Assembly (NCBI RefSeq): GCF_009857915.1
Contig: NZ_WWCM01000017.1
Location: 1-64,000, forward strand
From: Duganella qianjiadongensis
Lineage (GTDB): Bacteria > Pseudomonadota > Gammaproteobacteria > Burkholderiales > Burkholderiaceae_D
Direction: 5' to 3'
Length of the DNA: 64,000 bases
The notes beneath the pieces were generated by a model. It saw nothing but the letters and a program-made list of their open reading frames with translations. It did not search any database and was not told where the DNA came from. Positions 29,993 through 37,668 of this stretch are shown here, piece after piece (the first letter of the stretch is position 1; each line of letters opens with the position of its first letter). A program made the translations under genes and the position numbers.

Positions 29993-30448
29993 CTAGCCAC
30001 CAAATGCATCATTCGCGATACGTCGTAAGAATTTGGTCCGCGCGATAGTCTCTTCTTGTACACATTGGGCGATAAATTCAGATACCCAGAGATTGTTCCC
30101 GCCTTGCAGGCCGCCAATGAGCGTGCAATTTTCTTCTTTTAATTTCAGCCATGCACGCTGGGACTTGCGCAATTGTTCACGCTCTTTTCTGCTGTCCCAC
30201 GCGTCTTTCTCAGGGCGCTTGGCGAGAGCCGCCTGATAGGCCTGATTCAATTCCTCATCGAGTTTTTTGTTCAGCTGATTGATGCATTGAACCTCTGAAA
30301 TATGGTCGGGAAAACTCTTGTCGCACTCGCCAGCGGCGACGGCCAGTTTCAGCGTTAGCGGGTAAAGAATGGAGAAAGCAAGAACGCTGATGCACAGCTT
30401 GCGGGAAGGCGAGTTCAATGGCAGAACATTCATAACAAGTCGATTCAT
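29993..30448 (-). CDS. LprI-like (DUF1311) secreted protein
   Basis: A protein of about 151 residues with a signal-peptide-like N-terminus and a DUF1311/LprI-like domain: ECDKSFPDHISEVQCINQLN, then DEELNQAYQAALA, then LRKSQRAWLKLKEENCTLIG. The paired cysteines and the QRAWLKxKExNC motif define this family, which includes lysozyme inhibitors. Three possible starts exist (TTG 30457, ATG 30448, ATG 30433). It belongs to a run of three lower-GC genes on the minus strand. Confidence 0.75.
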   Translation of the reverse strand: MNRLVMNVLPLNSPSRKLCISVLAFSILYPLTLKLAVAAGECDKSFPDHISEVQCINQLNKKLDEELNQAYQAALAKRPEKDAWDSRKEREQLRKSQRAWLKLKEENCTLIGGLQGGNNLWVSEFIAQCVQEETIARTKFLRRIANDAFGG

Positions 30449-30471
30449 AGCCTGCAATGCTGGTGCAGGAC

Positions 30472-30996
30472 TCAGGATATATCTTCGCGCTGTATTGATA
30501 ATTTCCAGCTTGCATAAAGCGTAGGAAGGCTAAGGAAGCAGGCCATATTGCTCATGAAGAGGGCAAAGGCCACACCCACGATGCGCTCGACCGGCCATGC
30601 CTGCAATGCTGCAGACATCAGTAGCACGGGGCCTGCCAGAATATTGGCGAAAGTCAGGAAGGCCAGACAAACGAAGTAGGCGTCTTGACGTAATGCCGTC
30701 TCGCGCTCGTTGTCCTTAACGAAGGATTTGCCCAGAGGGCCGTTCATGGCTATGCTTCCAGCCAGCGCGATTGCAGGCCCTGCAACTGCATATACGCCGT
30801 GCGGTAATGGCGCTGCGATGGCGAAATAGATCAGGCCTGCTCCTAAGGCCATAGGTAACAGCGGCAGCCAGCGCATAAGCTGGCGCGGTCGTTCGGTAAA
30901 ATCTGCAGACATATCCTGCCGGACCTGGTCGTCGGCATGGGTCCACCGGACCAATGCATCCAGACGCTGCAATATTGTGTTCGATTTCAGGTTCAT
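30472..30996 (-). CDS. Hypothetical four-helix membrane protein
   Basis: A 174-residue protein with an N-terminal soluble segment of about 40 residues and four predicted helices (MRWLPLLPMALGAGLIYFAI, GVYAVAGPAIALAGSIAM, YFVCLAFLTFANILAGPVLL, VGVAFALFMSNMACFLSLP). I do not recognise the family. It lies 23 bases upstream of the LprI-like gene on the same strand, so the two may be cotranscribed. Its codon use is less GC-biased than the window average. Confidence 0.65.
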   Translation of the reverse strand: MNLKSNTILQRLDALVRWTHADDQVRQDMSADFTERPRQLMRWLPLLPMALGAGLIYFAIAAPLPHGVYAVAGPAIALAGSIAMNGPLGKSFVKDNERETALRQDAYFVCLAFLTFANILAGPVLLMSAALQAWPVERIVGVAFALFMSNMACFLSLPTLYASWKLSIQREDIS

Positions 30997-31048
30997 TGCG
31001 ATCTTGCGTCCGCTGCGTGAGTGTGTTTGTAGCGCGGTGCTGCCAGCG

Positions 31049-31459
31049 TTACTGTACTTTTGCTGTTGCGCTCTGGGAAACGGCCCACGAGAACTTCGTA
31101 GCGTTGCCTTGCACGGCCTGTTTCACGTTAGCCAGAATAATGTCAGCTGTCGGGTTTGCTGCTGCGTATTCTTTCGTGCCGGTGATTTTCAATACCGGTT
31201 TTGCATCCGCTATTCCAGCGGTTCTTGATTGGTCGATATGGAAGCCTGCATCGGCCAATACTTTTCGCCCCAGATCTATGCTTTGCTGGTCGAGTGACTC
31301 CACTTCGATCTTGTATATCAAAACCAGCGCATAGCCATGCGGTAGTGACAGGAATGACAGATCATGCATGACTTCCGACGGCAGTTTTTCATTTTCCGCC
31401 GACCAGGCAATCGATGAGGAGAATGCGATCAACAGCGCGAGCAGAATTCGGAAGGACAT
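31049..31459 (-). CDS. Hypothetical secreted protein
   Basis: A protein of about 136 residues with a clear signal peptide (MSFRILLALLIAFSSSIAWS followed by A-E) and a small mature domain: YALVLIYKIEVESLDQQSID, then a short alpha/beta segment ending NVKQAVQGNATKFSWAVSQS. The family is not recognised. An ATG 11 codons upstream (31492) is also possible; the one used gives the cleaner signal peptide. It is the first of the lower-GC minus-strand genes. Confidence 0.6.
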   Translation of the reverse strand: MSFRILLALLIAFSSSIAWSAENEKLPSEVMHDLSFLSLPHGYALVLIYKIEVESLDQQSIDLGRKVLADAGFHIDQSRTAGIADAKPVLKITGTKEYAAANPTADIILANVKQAVQGNATKFSWAVSQSATAKVQ

Positions 31460-31610
31460 GGAGTATGCCAAGATTTGTTGTTTATTGAGCATGTCAATTT
31501 AGCATATCTCGCTACACGATTACAAATGCAGCTGAAATGCATCCGACCAGACGTCGATCTGGCCGCGATGGTGGCACAATAGGCGCGATCTCATTGTGCA
31601 GGAGCTTGCC

Positions 31611-32189
31611 ATGTCGGACCGTATCGCCGCGTTTTTTGCCAAGGCCCAGCCGTGGCAGCAGGAGTTCGCACAGTTACGCACCCTGCTGGGTGAGCTTGGT
31701 CTCGAGGAAGGCTTCAAATGGGGCTGGCCCTGCTACATGCACGAGGGCGCCAATATCGTGCTGATGCACGGCTTCAAGGAATACTGCGCGTTGCTGCTGT
31801 TCAAGGGCGCCCTGCTCGATGACGCTGACGGCCTGCTGGTGCAGCAGACGGAAAACGTGCAGTCGGCACGCCAGATCCGCTTCACCAGCGTGGCGCAGAT
31901 ACAGCAGCAGAGCGCGGCGATACTGCGTTATGTGCGCGCTGCCATCGTGGCGGAAAAAGCTGGCCTGACCGTGCAGAAAAAGTCCACGGCAGAATTCGAC
32001 ATGCCGGAAGAATTCGCCAGCCGTCTGGCCGAACAGCCCAAGCTGCAGGCTGCTTTCGATGCGCTCACGCCGGGGCGCCAGCGCGCCTACCTGCTGCATT
32101 TCGCTCAGGCCAAGCAGTCGGCCACCCGCGCGGCGCGCGTAGAGCGCTGCATCCCCCGCATACTCGAAGGTAAAGGAATGGACGATTGA
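31611..32189 (+). CDS. YdeI/OmpD-associated-like protein (DUF1801 type)
   Basis: The 192-residue protein matches the YdeI/DUF1801 group: LEEGFKWGWPCYMHEGANIV, MHGFKEYCALLLFKGALL, QIRFTSVAQI, and a C-terminal helical AFDALTPGRQRAYLLHFAQA plus RVERCIPRILEGKG. Members are cytosolic and poorly characterised. I chose ATG 31611 because AGGAG lies six bases before it. Its stop overlaps the TTG start of the AmpG-like permease, so they may be translated together, although a role in peptidoglycan recycling is not evident. Confidence 0.8.
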   Translation: MSDRIAAFFAKAQPWQQEFAQLRTLLGELGLEEGFKWGWPCYMHEGANIVLMHGFKEYCALLLFKGALLDDADGLLVQQTENVQSARQIRFTSVAQIQQQSAAILRYVRAAIVAEKAGLTVQKKSTAEFDMPEEFASRLAEQPKLQAAFDALTPGRQRAYLLHFAQAKQSATRAARVERCIPRILEGKGMDD

Positions 32190-33436
32190 ACGTAGTCTCC
32201 CGTCATGCCTGGGCCTGGGTGCCCAGTATCTCGTTCAGTCAGGCCGTGCCCTATGTGGCCGTGATGATGCTGGCCACCGTGATGTACAAGAATCTCGACG
32301 TGCCGAATGCCGAACTGGCGTTCTACACGGCGTGGCTGTATCTGCCGTGGGTGATCAAGCCGCTGTGGTCGCCGCTAGTGGAACTGTTCGGCACCAAGCG
32401 GCGCTGGATAGTGGGGCTGCAGTGGCTGTCTGCCGTGGCGCTGGCCAGCGTGGCGCTGAGCCTGCATCTGCCGGATTTTTTCCGCATCAGTCTGGCCCTG
32501 CTGTGGCTGCTGGCCTTCAGTTCGGCTACCCATGATATTGCCTCCGATGGTTATTACATGCTGGGCCTGCCCGAACGCTCGCAGCAGGCGGCTTTTGTCG
32601 GCGTGCGCAGCGCTTTCTACAAGCTGGGCATGATCGCCGGTCAGGGCGGGCTGGTGTATCTGGCCGGTGTGCTGATCGAGCGCCATGGCGATGCGGCGCA
32701 GGCATGGGCGGTGGTGTTCGGTCTGCTGGCGCTGCTGCTCCTGCTGCTGGGAGCCTATCACCAGTGGGTGCTGCCGCGTCCGGCTACAGATCAGCCGTAT
32801 ATCAGCGCAAACAATGTGTGGAGCGGTTTTGCCGAGACTTTCCGCAGTTTCTTCCGCAAGCCCGGCATAGGCGTGACGCTGGGTTTTCTGCTGCTGTACC
32901 GGCTGGGCGAAGCGCAGTTGCTCAAAATGGCGGCCCCTTTCCTGCTCGACGGGCGGGCGCAGGGCGGGCTGGGGCTGAGCACGGCCACGGTGGGCATCGT
33001 GTATGGCACGGTGGGGGTGGCGGCGCTGGTGCTGGGCGGCATAGCCGGCGGGCTGGTCATCGCCCGTTTCGGCCTCAAGCGCAGCCTGTGGCCCATGGTG
33101 TGCATCATGCACGTCCCCGATCTGGTGTTCGTGTATCTGGCCGTGGCCCAGCCTAGCGATACCCTGCTGATCGCCGCCGGGCTGGCGGTGGAGCAGTTCG
33201 GCTACGGTTTCGGCTTTGCCGCCTTCATGCTGTACATGGTGACGGTGGCCGATGGCGAGCATAAAACCGCCCACTACGCCCTGTGCACGGGTTTTATGGC
33301 GCTGGGGATGATGTTGCCGGGCATGGTGGCGGGCTGGTTGCAGCAGCAACTCGGCTATCAGCTGTTCTTCCTGTGGGCCTGTATCGCCACCCTGCCCGCT
33401 TTCGGCATGACGCTGCTGGTGCGGCGCACGCTGTAA
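32186..33436 (+). CDS. AmpG-like MFS permease (putative muropeptide/amino-sugar importer)
   Basis: A 416-residue major-facilitator protein with twelve helices. The segments LYLPWVIKPLWSPLVELFG and LAFSSATHDIASDGYYMLGL correspond to AmpG's FKFLWSPL and ASQDIVFDA regions, and RSAFYKLGMIAGQGGLVYL to its YRLGML motif. AmpG brings GlcNAc-anhydroMurNAc (peptides) from periplasm to cytoplasm. The start is a TTG at 32186 overlapping the previous stop, with AAGGA upstream. Genes for a glycosidase, amino-sugar kinase, amidase and dipeptidase follow on the same strand, which supports cell-wall recycling. The exact substrate is inferred. Confidence 0.75.
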   Translation: MNVVSRHAWAWVPSISFSQAVPYVAVMMLATVMYKNLDVPNAELAFYTAWLYLPWVIKPLWSPLVELFGTKRRWIVGLQWLSAVALASVALSLHLPDFFRISLALLWLLAFSSATHDIASDGYYMLGLPERSQQAAFVGVRSAFYKLGMIAGQGGLVYLAGVLIERHGDAAQAWAVVFGLLALLLLLLGAYHQWVLPRPATDQPYISANNVWSGFAETFRSFFRKPGIGVTLGFLLLYRLGEAQLLKMAAPFLLDGRAQGGLGLSTATVGIVYGTVGVAALVLGGIAGGLVIARFGLKRSLWPMVCIMHVPDLVFVYLAVAQPSDTLLIAAGLAVEQFGYGFGFAAFMLYMVTVADGEHKTAHYALCTGFMALGMMLPGMVAGWLQQQLGYQLFFLWACIATLPAFGMTLLVRRTL

Positions 33437-33487
33437 AACGGCCTACCCCGCTTCCGCTACAATACGGGGGCTAATTTGATTCGGGGA

Positions 33488-35185
33488 ATGGTTGTGGTTT
33501 TTAATGCAAAAAAGCGGCTGAGCTTATCGGCCGCTGCCGCAGGGGCAATTTCACTGTTGCTGGAGGCTTGTTCCAGCACGCCGGTGGCGCCGTCTGCCAC
33601 TCCGGCCGGCCTCAGTGGCGCGCAGCCGCAACCCCAGCCCGCTGGTACCGGCGGGGGCGTCGCTGGCCAGCCTGTCGCGCCGGCAATTACACCACTGGCC
33701 GTTGACCCCAACCAGCCGCCCCCGGCACCGCGCGAATTCCGCGCTGCCTGGGTGTCCACCGTGGCGAATATCGACTGGCCGAGCCGGAATAACCTGAGCA
33801 TGGCCAAGCAGCAGACGGAAGCGCTGGCCATACTCGACCGTGCGCAGGGCGTGGGGCTGAATGCCATTGTGCTGCAGGTGCGCCCCAGTGCCGATGCGAT
33901 CTACCCTTCGTCGCTGGAGCCATGGTCGGAGTTCCTCACCGGCCAGCAGGGCCGCGCGCCCGCCACGCCGTGGGATCCGCTGCAGTTCTGGATCGAGCAG
34001 GCCCATGCCCGCGGCATGGAGCTGCATGCATGGTTCAACCCCTACCGTGCGCGTCACGCTACGGCCAAGTCGCCGCTGGCTGCCAGCCATATCGCCAATA
34101 CCGACCCGGGCGTAGTGAAATCGTATGGCCGCTATCTGTGGATGGACCCGGGCGAAGCGGCAGCGGCCCAGCGCACGCTGGACGTGGTGCTCGATGTGGT
34201 GCGCCGCTACGACGTGGATGGCGTGCATATCGACGATTACTTCTACCCCTATCCGGTCGATGCTAGCGCCAGCACGGCGGGGCCGGAAGGCGTGGCGCTC
34301 GATGCGGGCGTGGGCGTCAGGCAGGAACTGGAATTCCCCGACCAGCCTTCGTGGCAGCGCTATCTGCTCGATGGCGGCACGCTGGACCGCGCCGGCTGGC
34401 GCCGTCAGAACGTGAACCGCCTGATCGAAGCGCTGTATCAGGGCATCCATAAGGAAAAGAGCTGGGTGCGTTTCGGTATCAGCCCCTTCGGTATCGGCAA
34501 GCCTGAGCGTCGCCCGCCCGGCATCGCCGGTTTTAGCCAGTATGACAAGCTGTATGCCGATGCGGAGCTGTGGCTGGCCAACGGCTGGCTCGATTATCTG
34601 GCGCCGCAGCTGTACTGGCCCGTAGCGCAGGCGCCGCAGGCTTTCGATGTGCTGCTCGATTACTGGGTGGCGCAGAATACCCGTGCGCGCCACATCTGGC
34701 CGGGCCTGTACACCAGCCGCATCGACCGCAGCAGCAAAGCTTTTGCGCCGGAAGAGATCCTCAAGCAGATTGCGGTCACGCGCAGCCGCGCCAGCGTGGG
34801 CGGCCATGTGCACTTCAGCATTGCAGCGCTGATGGAAAACCGCAAAGGCATCAGCGAGCAGCTCAAAGCCCAGAGCTACCTGAGCCCTGCGCTGACGCCC
34901 GCCACGCCGTGGCTGGGAAATGCCGCACCGGCAGCACCGGCAGTGGCTATGCGGCGCGACGCTGGCGGGCTGACGCTGAAACTGTCGGCAGCGGGCGGTA
35001 AGCCGGTGGCGCAGTATGCGATCTGGTCGCGCTACGGCAGCGAATGGCGCTTCACGGTGGCGCCGGCCGCGCGCACGCAGGTGCTGCTGGCCGACGATGC
35101 CATGGCCGGTGCAGCGCAGGCAGTAGTGGTCAGCGCCGTGGACCGGCTCGGCAACGAGAGCGAGCGGGTTACCGTTCTGCGTTAG
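33488..35185 (+). CDS. DigH-like peptidoglycan glycosyl hydrolase (GHL10/DUF187), probable lipoprotein
   Basis: A 565-residue exported protein. The N-terminus (KKRLSLSAAAAGAISLLLEA followed by C-S-S) suggests a lipoprotein with an atypical lipobox LLEAC, then a Pro/Ala linker. Residues about 75-400 form the GHL10 (DUF187) barrel: REFRAAWVSTVANIDWPS, GLNAIVLQVRPSADAIYPS, ELHAWFNPYRARH, VDGVHIDDYFYPYPV and YLAPQLYWP. The last 90 residues are a separate beta domain. E. coli DigH (YngK) of this family cleaves glycan strands stripped of peptides. The start could also be GTG 33494. It lies 51 bases after the AmpG-like gene and 11 before the kinase. Confidence 0.82.
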   Translation: MVVVFNAKKRLSLSAAAAGAISLLLEACSSTPVAPSATPAGLSGAQPQPQPAGTGGGVAGQPVAPAITPLAVDPNQPPPAPREFRAAWVSTVANIDWPSRNNLSMAKQQTEALAILDRAQGVGLNAIVLQVRPSADAIYPSSLEPWSEFLTGQQGRAPATPWDPLQFWIEQAHARGMELHAWFNPYRARHATAKSPLAASHIANTDPGVVKSYGRYLWMDPGEAAAAQRTLDVVLDVVRRYDVDGVHIDDYFYPYPVDASASTAGPEGVALDAGVGVRQELEFPDQPSWQRYLLDGGTLDRAGWRRQNVNRLIEALYQGIHKEKSWVRFGISPFGIGKPERRPPGIAGFSQYDKLYADAELWLANGWLDYLAPQLYWPVAQAPQAFDVLLDYWVAQNTRARHIWPGLYTSRIDRSSKAFAPEEILKQIAVTRSRASVGGHVHFSIAALMENRKGISEQLKAQSYLSPALTPATPWLGNAAPAAPAVAMRRDAGGLTLKLSAAGGKPVAQYAIWSRYGSEWRFTVAPAARTQVLLADDAMAGAAQAVVVSAVDRLGNESERVTVLR

Positions 35186-35196
35186 GACTTGCGGCC

Positions 35197-36108
35197 ATGC
35201 GTGCTTACGGACTGGGCATCGATGCAGGCGGCACGCAGACCCGCTGGGCACTGGCCGCAGCCGATGGCCAGATCGTCGCTGAGGGCGCGGTAGCCGGCCT
35301 GTCCGTCAACCAGATGCAAAGCGAGGCAGGCCGCAGCGCCGTGCAGGGTTTGCTGCAGCAGCTGGCAGCGCAGGTGCTCGCTTATGCTGGCACTTATGGC
35401 CGTCCGCAAGGGGTGTGCGCCGGGCTGACCGGTTTCGATGGCGTAGCGGCGCAACCGGCGCAGTGGCTGGCGATGGCGCTGCAACTGCCGCAGACGGCGA
35501 TACAGGTGCGCAGCGATATCGAAATCGCTTATCTCGATAGTTTTGCGCCGGGCGAGGGGTATCTGGTGTATGCCGGTACCGGTTCCATCGCCGCGTGGAT
35601 AGACGCGCAAGGCACTTTGCACCGCGCCGGTGGCCGTGGCGTGCTGCTCGATGATGGCGGCGGCGGTTACTGGATCGCGCGCGAAGCGCTGCGCCACATC
35701 TGGCGGCAGGAAGATGAAGCGCCCGACAGCTGGCGCCAGTCGGCGCTGGCGCAGGCCGTGTTCGAGCGTATCGGCGGCAGCGACTGGGCGCTGTCGCGCC
35801 AGTTCGTGTACGGGCAGGAGCGCGGTGCGCTGGGCGAGCTGGCGCTGGCCGTGGCGGCCAGTGCCGATGCTGATCCCGCGGCGCAGGCGATCCTGCGCGG
35901 CGCAGGGCTGGAACTGGCGCGTATCGGGCTGGCGCTGGTGCGCCGCTATGGCGCGCGTCCCATGGTGCTCGGCGGCCGCGCTGCTACACTGCACCCGCTG
36001 ATCGCCGCCAGCATGCGCGCGGCGCTGCCTGCCGGTCAGGTGCTGCTACAAAAAGCTACACAGGCCCATCACGCAGCGGCCCGCATTGCACTACACTGCC
36101 AGAATTGA
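35197..36108 (+). CDS. BadF/BadG-family amino-sugar kinase (GlcNAc/MurNAc kinase-like)
   Basis: A 303-residue ASKHA-fold kinase. The phosphate-binding loop is GIDAGGTQTRWAL, followed by CAGLTGFDG, VYAGTGSIAAWI and LLDDGGGGYWIAREALRHI, the pattern of BadF/BadG/BcrA/BcrD-type N-acetylglucosamine kinases and the related MurK of Tannerella. It would phosphorylate GlcNAc and perhaps MurNAc released from cell-wall fragments. I chose ATG 35197; a longer frame overlaps the glycosidase gene. It starts 11 bases after that gene and ends 16 before the amidase. The choice between GlcNAc and MurNAc cannot be made from sequence. Confidence 0.82.
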   Translation: MRAYGLGIDAGGTQTRWALAAADGQIVAEGAVAGLSVNQMQSEAGRSAVQGLLQQLAAQVLAYAGTYGRPQGVCAGLTGFDGVAAQPAQWLAMALQLPQTAIQVRSDIEIAYLDSFAPGEGYLVYAGTGSIAAWIDAQGTLHRAGGRGVLLDDGGGGYWIAREALRHIWRQEDEAPDSWRQSALAQAVFERIGGSDWALSRQFVYGQERGALGELALAVAASADADPAAQAILRGAGLELARIGLALVRRYGARPMVLGGRAATLHPLIAASMRAALPAGQVLLQKATQAHHAAARIALHCQN

Positions 36109-36124
36109 CCGTACGAGAGCATTT

Positions 36125-37042
36125 ATGAGCAAGTTACTCCCGCTGGTGGCTTTGTCCGCCGCTGTTTCCCTGCTGTCCGGCTGTGCCACCGTGGCGCCGC
36201 CGGCGGGGCCGCGCATCGATACAAGCCTGAGTTCGCGCGGCCAGAGCGAGCGTATCAAGTACATCATCCTGCACTACACGGTGTCCGATCTGCCCCGCTC
36301 CATCAAGATACTCACGCAGCAGGATGTAAGCGCCCACTATCTGCTCACCGACACGGATCAGCCATTCTTCTATGCGCTGGTGGACGAGGCGCGGCAGTCC
36401 AACCACGCTGGCCTGAGCAGCTGGAAGATCTATAACCAGCTCAATGCCGCATCGATCGGCATCGAAATCGTCAATCCCGGTTTTACCGAGACGCCGCAGG
36501 GGCGCGTGTATGCGCCGTTCAAGCAGGCTCAGATCGACCAGCTGATCCTGCTGCTGAAACAGCTGGTGGCGCGCTACAACATCAAGCCGGAGAATATCCT
36601 CGGCCACAACGATATTGCGCCCCAGCGCAAGCAGGATCCGGGGCCGCTGTTCCCGTGGAAGCAGCTGGCCGATGCGGGGCTGGTGGCGTGGCCCGAGCCT
36701 AGCCGTGTGGCGGCGCGTCTGCCGATCTACACGGAGCAGCTGCCCGACGTAGCGTGGTTCCAGCGCAAACTGGCGCAAGTGGGCTACGCCACACCGCAGA
36801 CGGGAGAACTCGATCTGGCCACGCGCAATGTGCTGGTGGTGTTTCAGTCCAAATATCGCCAGTCGCTGTATGACGGCACGCCCGATGCCGAAACGGCAGC
36901 GCTGCTCGATGTGCTGACCAGTCCTGTGCCGCAACTGGCGCCGCCAGCTGTGCCTATGCCGGCACCAGTGCCGCTCCCTCTGGCTGCGTCCACCCCGGCC
37001 CTGCCACGCAGCACGGCCAGCCCGCGCCATGACCATCCCTAG
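36125..37042 (+). CDS. AmiD-like N-acetylmuramoyl-L-alanine amidase lipoprotein
   Basis: The 305-residue product has a lipoprotein signal (LVALSAAVSLLSGCA) with a good lipobox, an Amidase_2 zinc-amidase domain (IILHYTVSDLPRSIKILT, first zinc His in LHYT; VSAHYLLTD; GIEIVNPGF; ILGHNDIAPQRKQDPGPLF, with the second His and the catalytic region), and a C-terminal peptidoglycan-binding domain (WFQRKLAQVGYATPQTGELD) with a Pro/Ala tail. E. coli AmiD, an outer-membrane lipoprotein, has this order. It removes stem peptides from MurNAc or anhydroMurNAc. Its end overlaps the dipeptidase gene by 14 bases. Confidence 0.9.
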   Translation: MSKLLPLVALSAAVSLLSGCATVAPPAGPRIDTSLSSRGQSERIKYIILHYTVSDLPRSIKILTQQDVSAHYLLTDTDQPFFYALVDEARQSNHAGLSSWKIYNQLNAASIGIEIVNPGFTETPQGRVYAPFKQAQIDQLILLLKQLVARYNIKPENILGHNDIAPQRKQDPGPLFPWKQLADAGLVAWPEPSRVAARLPIYTEQLPDVAWFQRKLAQVGYATPQTGELDLATRNVLVVFQSKYRQSLYDGTPDAETAALLDVLTSPVPQLAPPAVPMPAPVPLPLAASTPALPRSTASPRHDHP

Positions 37043-37652
37043 CGCAAGTACGCTGCCTTGCGAAGCCATCGATGGCCATGCGGCATTCCGCCACCTGAGC
37101 AGCATCGAGGGGATAGCGGTGGAGCTGCGCTATGCCACGACGGATAATTTTGTCGGTCGCGACCTGTATAACCCGCTCGATTGCGCGTGGCTGCACCGCG
37201 ATGCCGCCGCCGCGCTGGAACAGGCGGTAGCATGGCTGGCGCGCCAGCGCCCCGCTTACCGCCTGCTGATCCTCGATGCGTTGCGCCCGCAGCGGGTGCA
37301 GGAGCAACTGTGGGAAGCCTTACAGGGTACGGATTTACTCGGCTATATCGCCGAGCCGGTGCGCGGTTCCATCCACTCGTTCGGCATGGCGCTGGACCTG
37401 ACCATCATCGATGAAGCGGGGCGCGAACTGGATATGGGCACGGCCTTCGATGATCTCTCCGAGCGCTCGCAGCCGGCGCTGGAAACCGTGATGCTGGAAC
37501 TGGGCGAGCTGACGCTTGCCCAGTGCGATAACCGCCATCTGCTGCGCAATGCCATGCTGCTGGCGGGTTTTTACGGCATTAACAGCGAGTGGTGGCACTT
37601 CGATTGCGGCGACCGCCAGCATGTGCGGCGCACCTACACGCGCGTGCTCTAG
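37029..37652 (+). CDS. ddpX: VanX/DdpX-type D-alanyl-D-alanine dipeptidase (M15)
   Basis: A 207-residue zinc dipeptidase of family M15D, which splits D-Ala-D-Ala. Diagnostic motifs are VELRYATTDNFVGRDLYNP, ILDALRPQRVQEQLW, the zinc motif SIHSFGMALDLTI (H and D ligands) and the catalytic Glu plus zinc His in EWWHFDCG. The start overlaps the amidase gene by 14 bases, so coupling is likely. No vanH or vanA ligase gene is near, so a role in salvage of D-alanine from the cell wall is more plausible than glycopeptide resistance. There is no obvious signal peptide. The gene is convergent with dacB. Confidence 0.9.
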   Translation: MTIPSASTLPCEAIDGHAAFRHLSSIEGIAVELRYATTDNFVGRDLYNPLDCAWLHRDAAAALEQAVAWLARQRPAYRLLILDALRPQRVQEQLWEALQGTDLLGYIAEPVRGSIHSFGMALDLTIIDEAGRELDMGTAFDDLSERSQPALETVMLELGELTLAQCDNRHLLRNAMLLAGFYGINSEWWHFDCGDRQHVRRTYTRVL

Positions 37653-37668
37653 GCATGGCGCGCAAGAT

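Noticed and set aside
37029..37652. Glycopeptide (vancomycin) resistance operon
   Set aside because: Only the VanX-type dipeptidase is present. No VanH, VanA-type ligase or VanRS genes are near, and Gram-negative DdpX proteins commonly serve D-Ala salvage.
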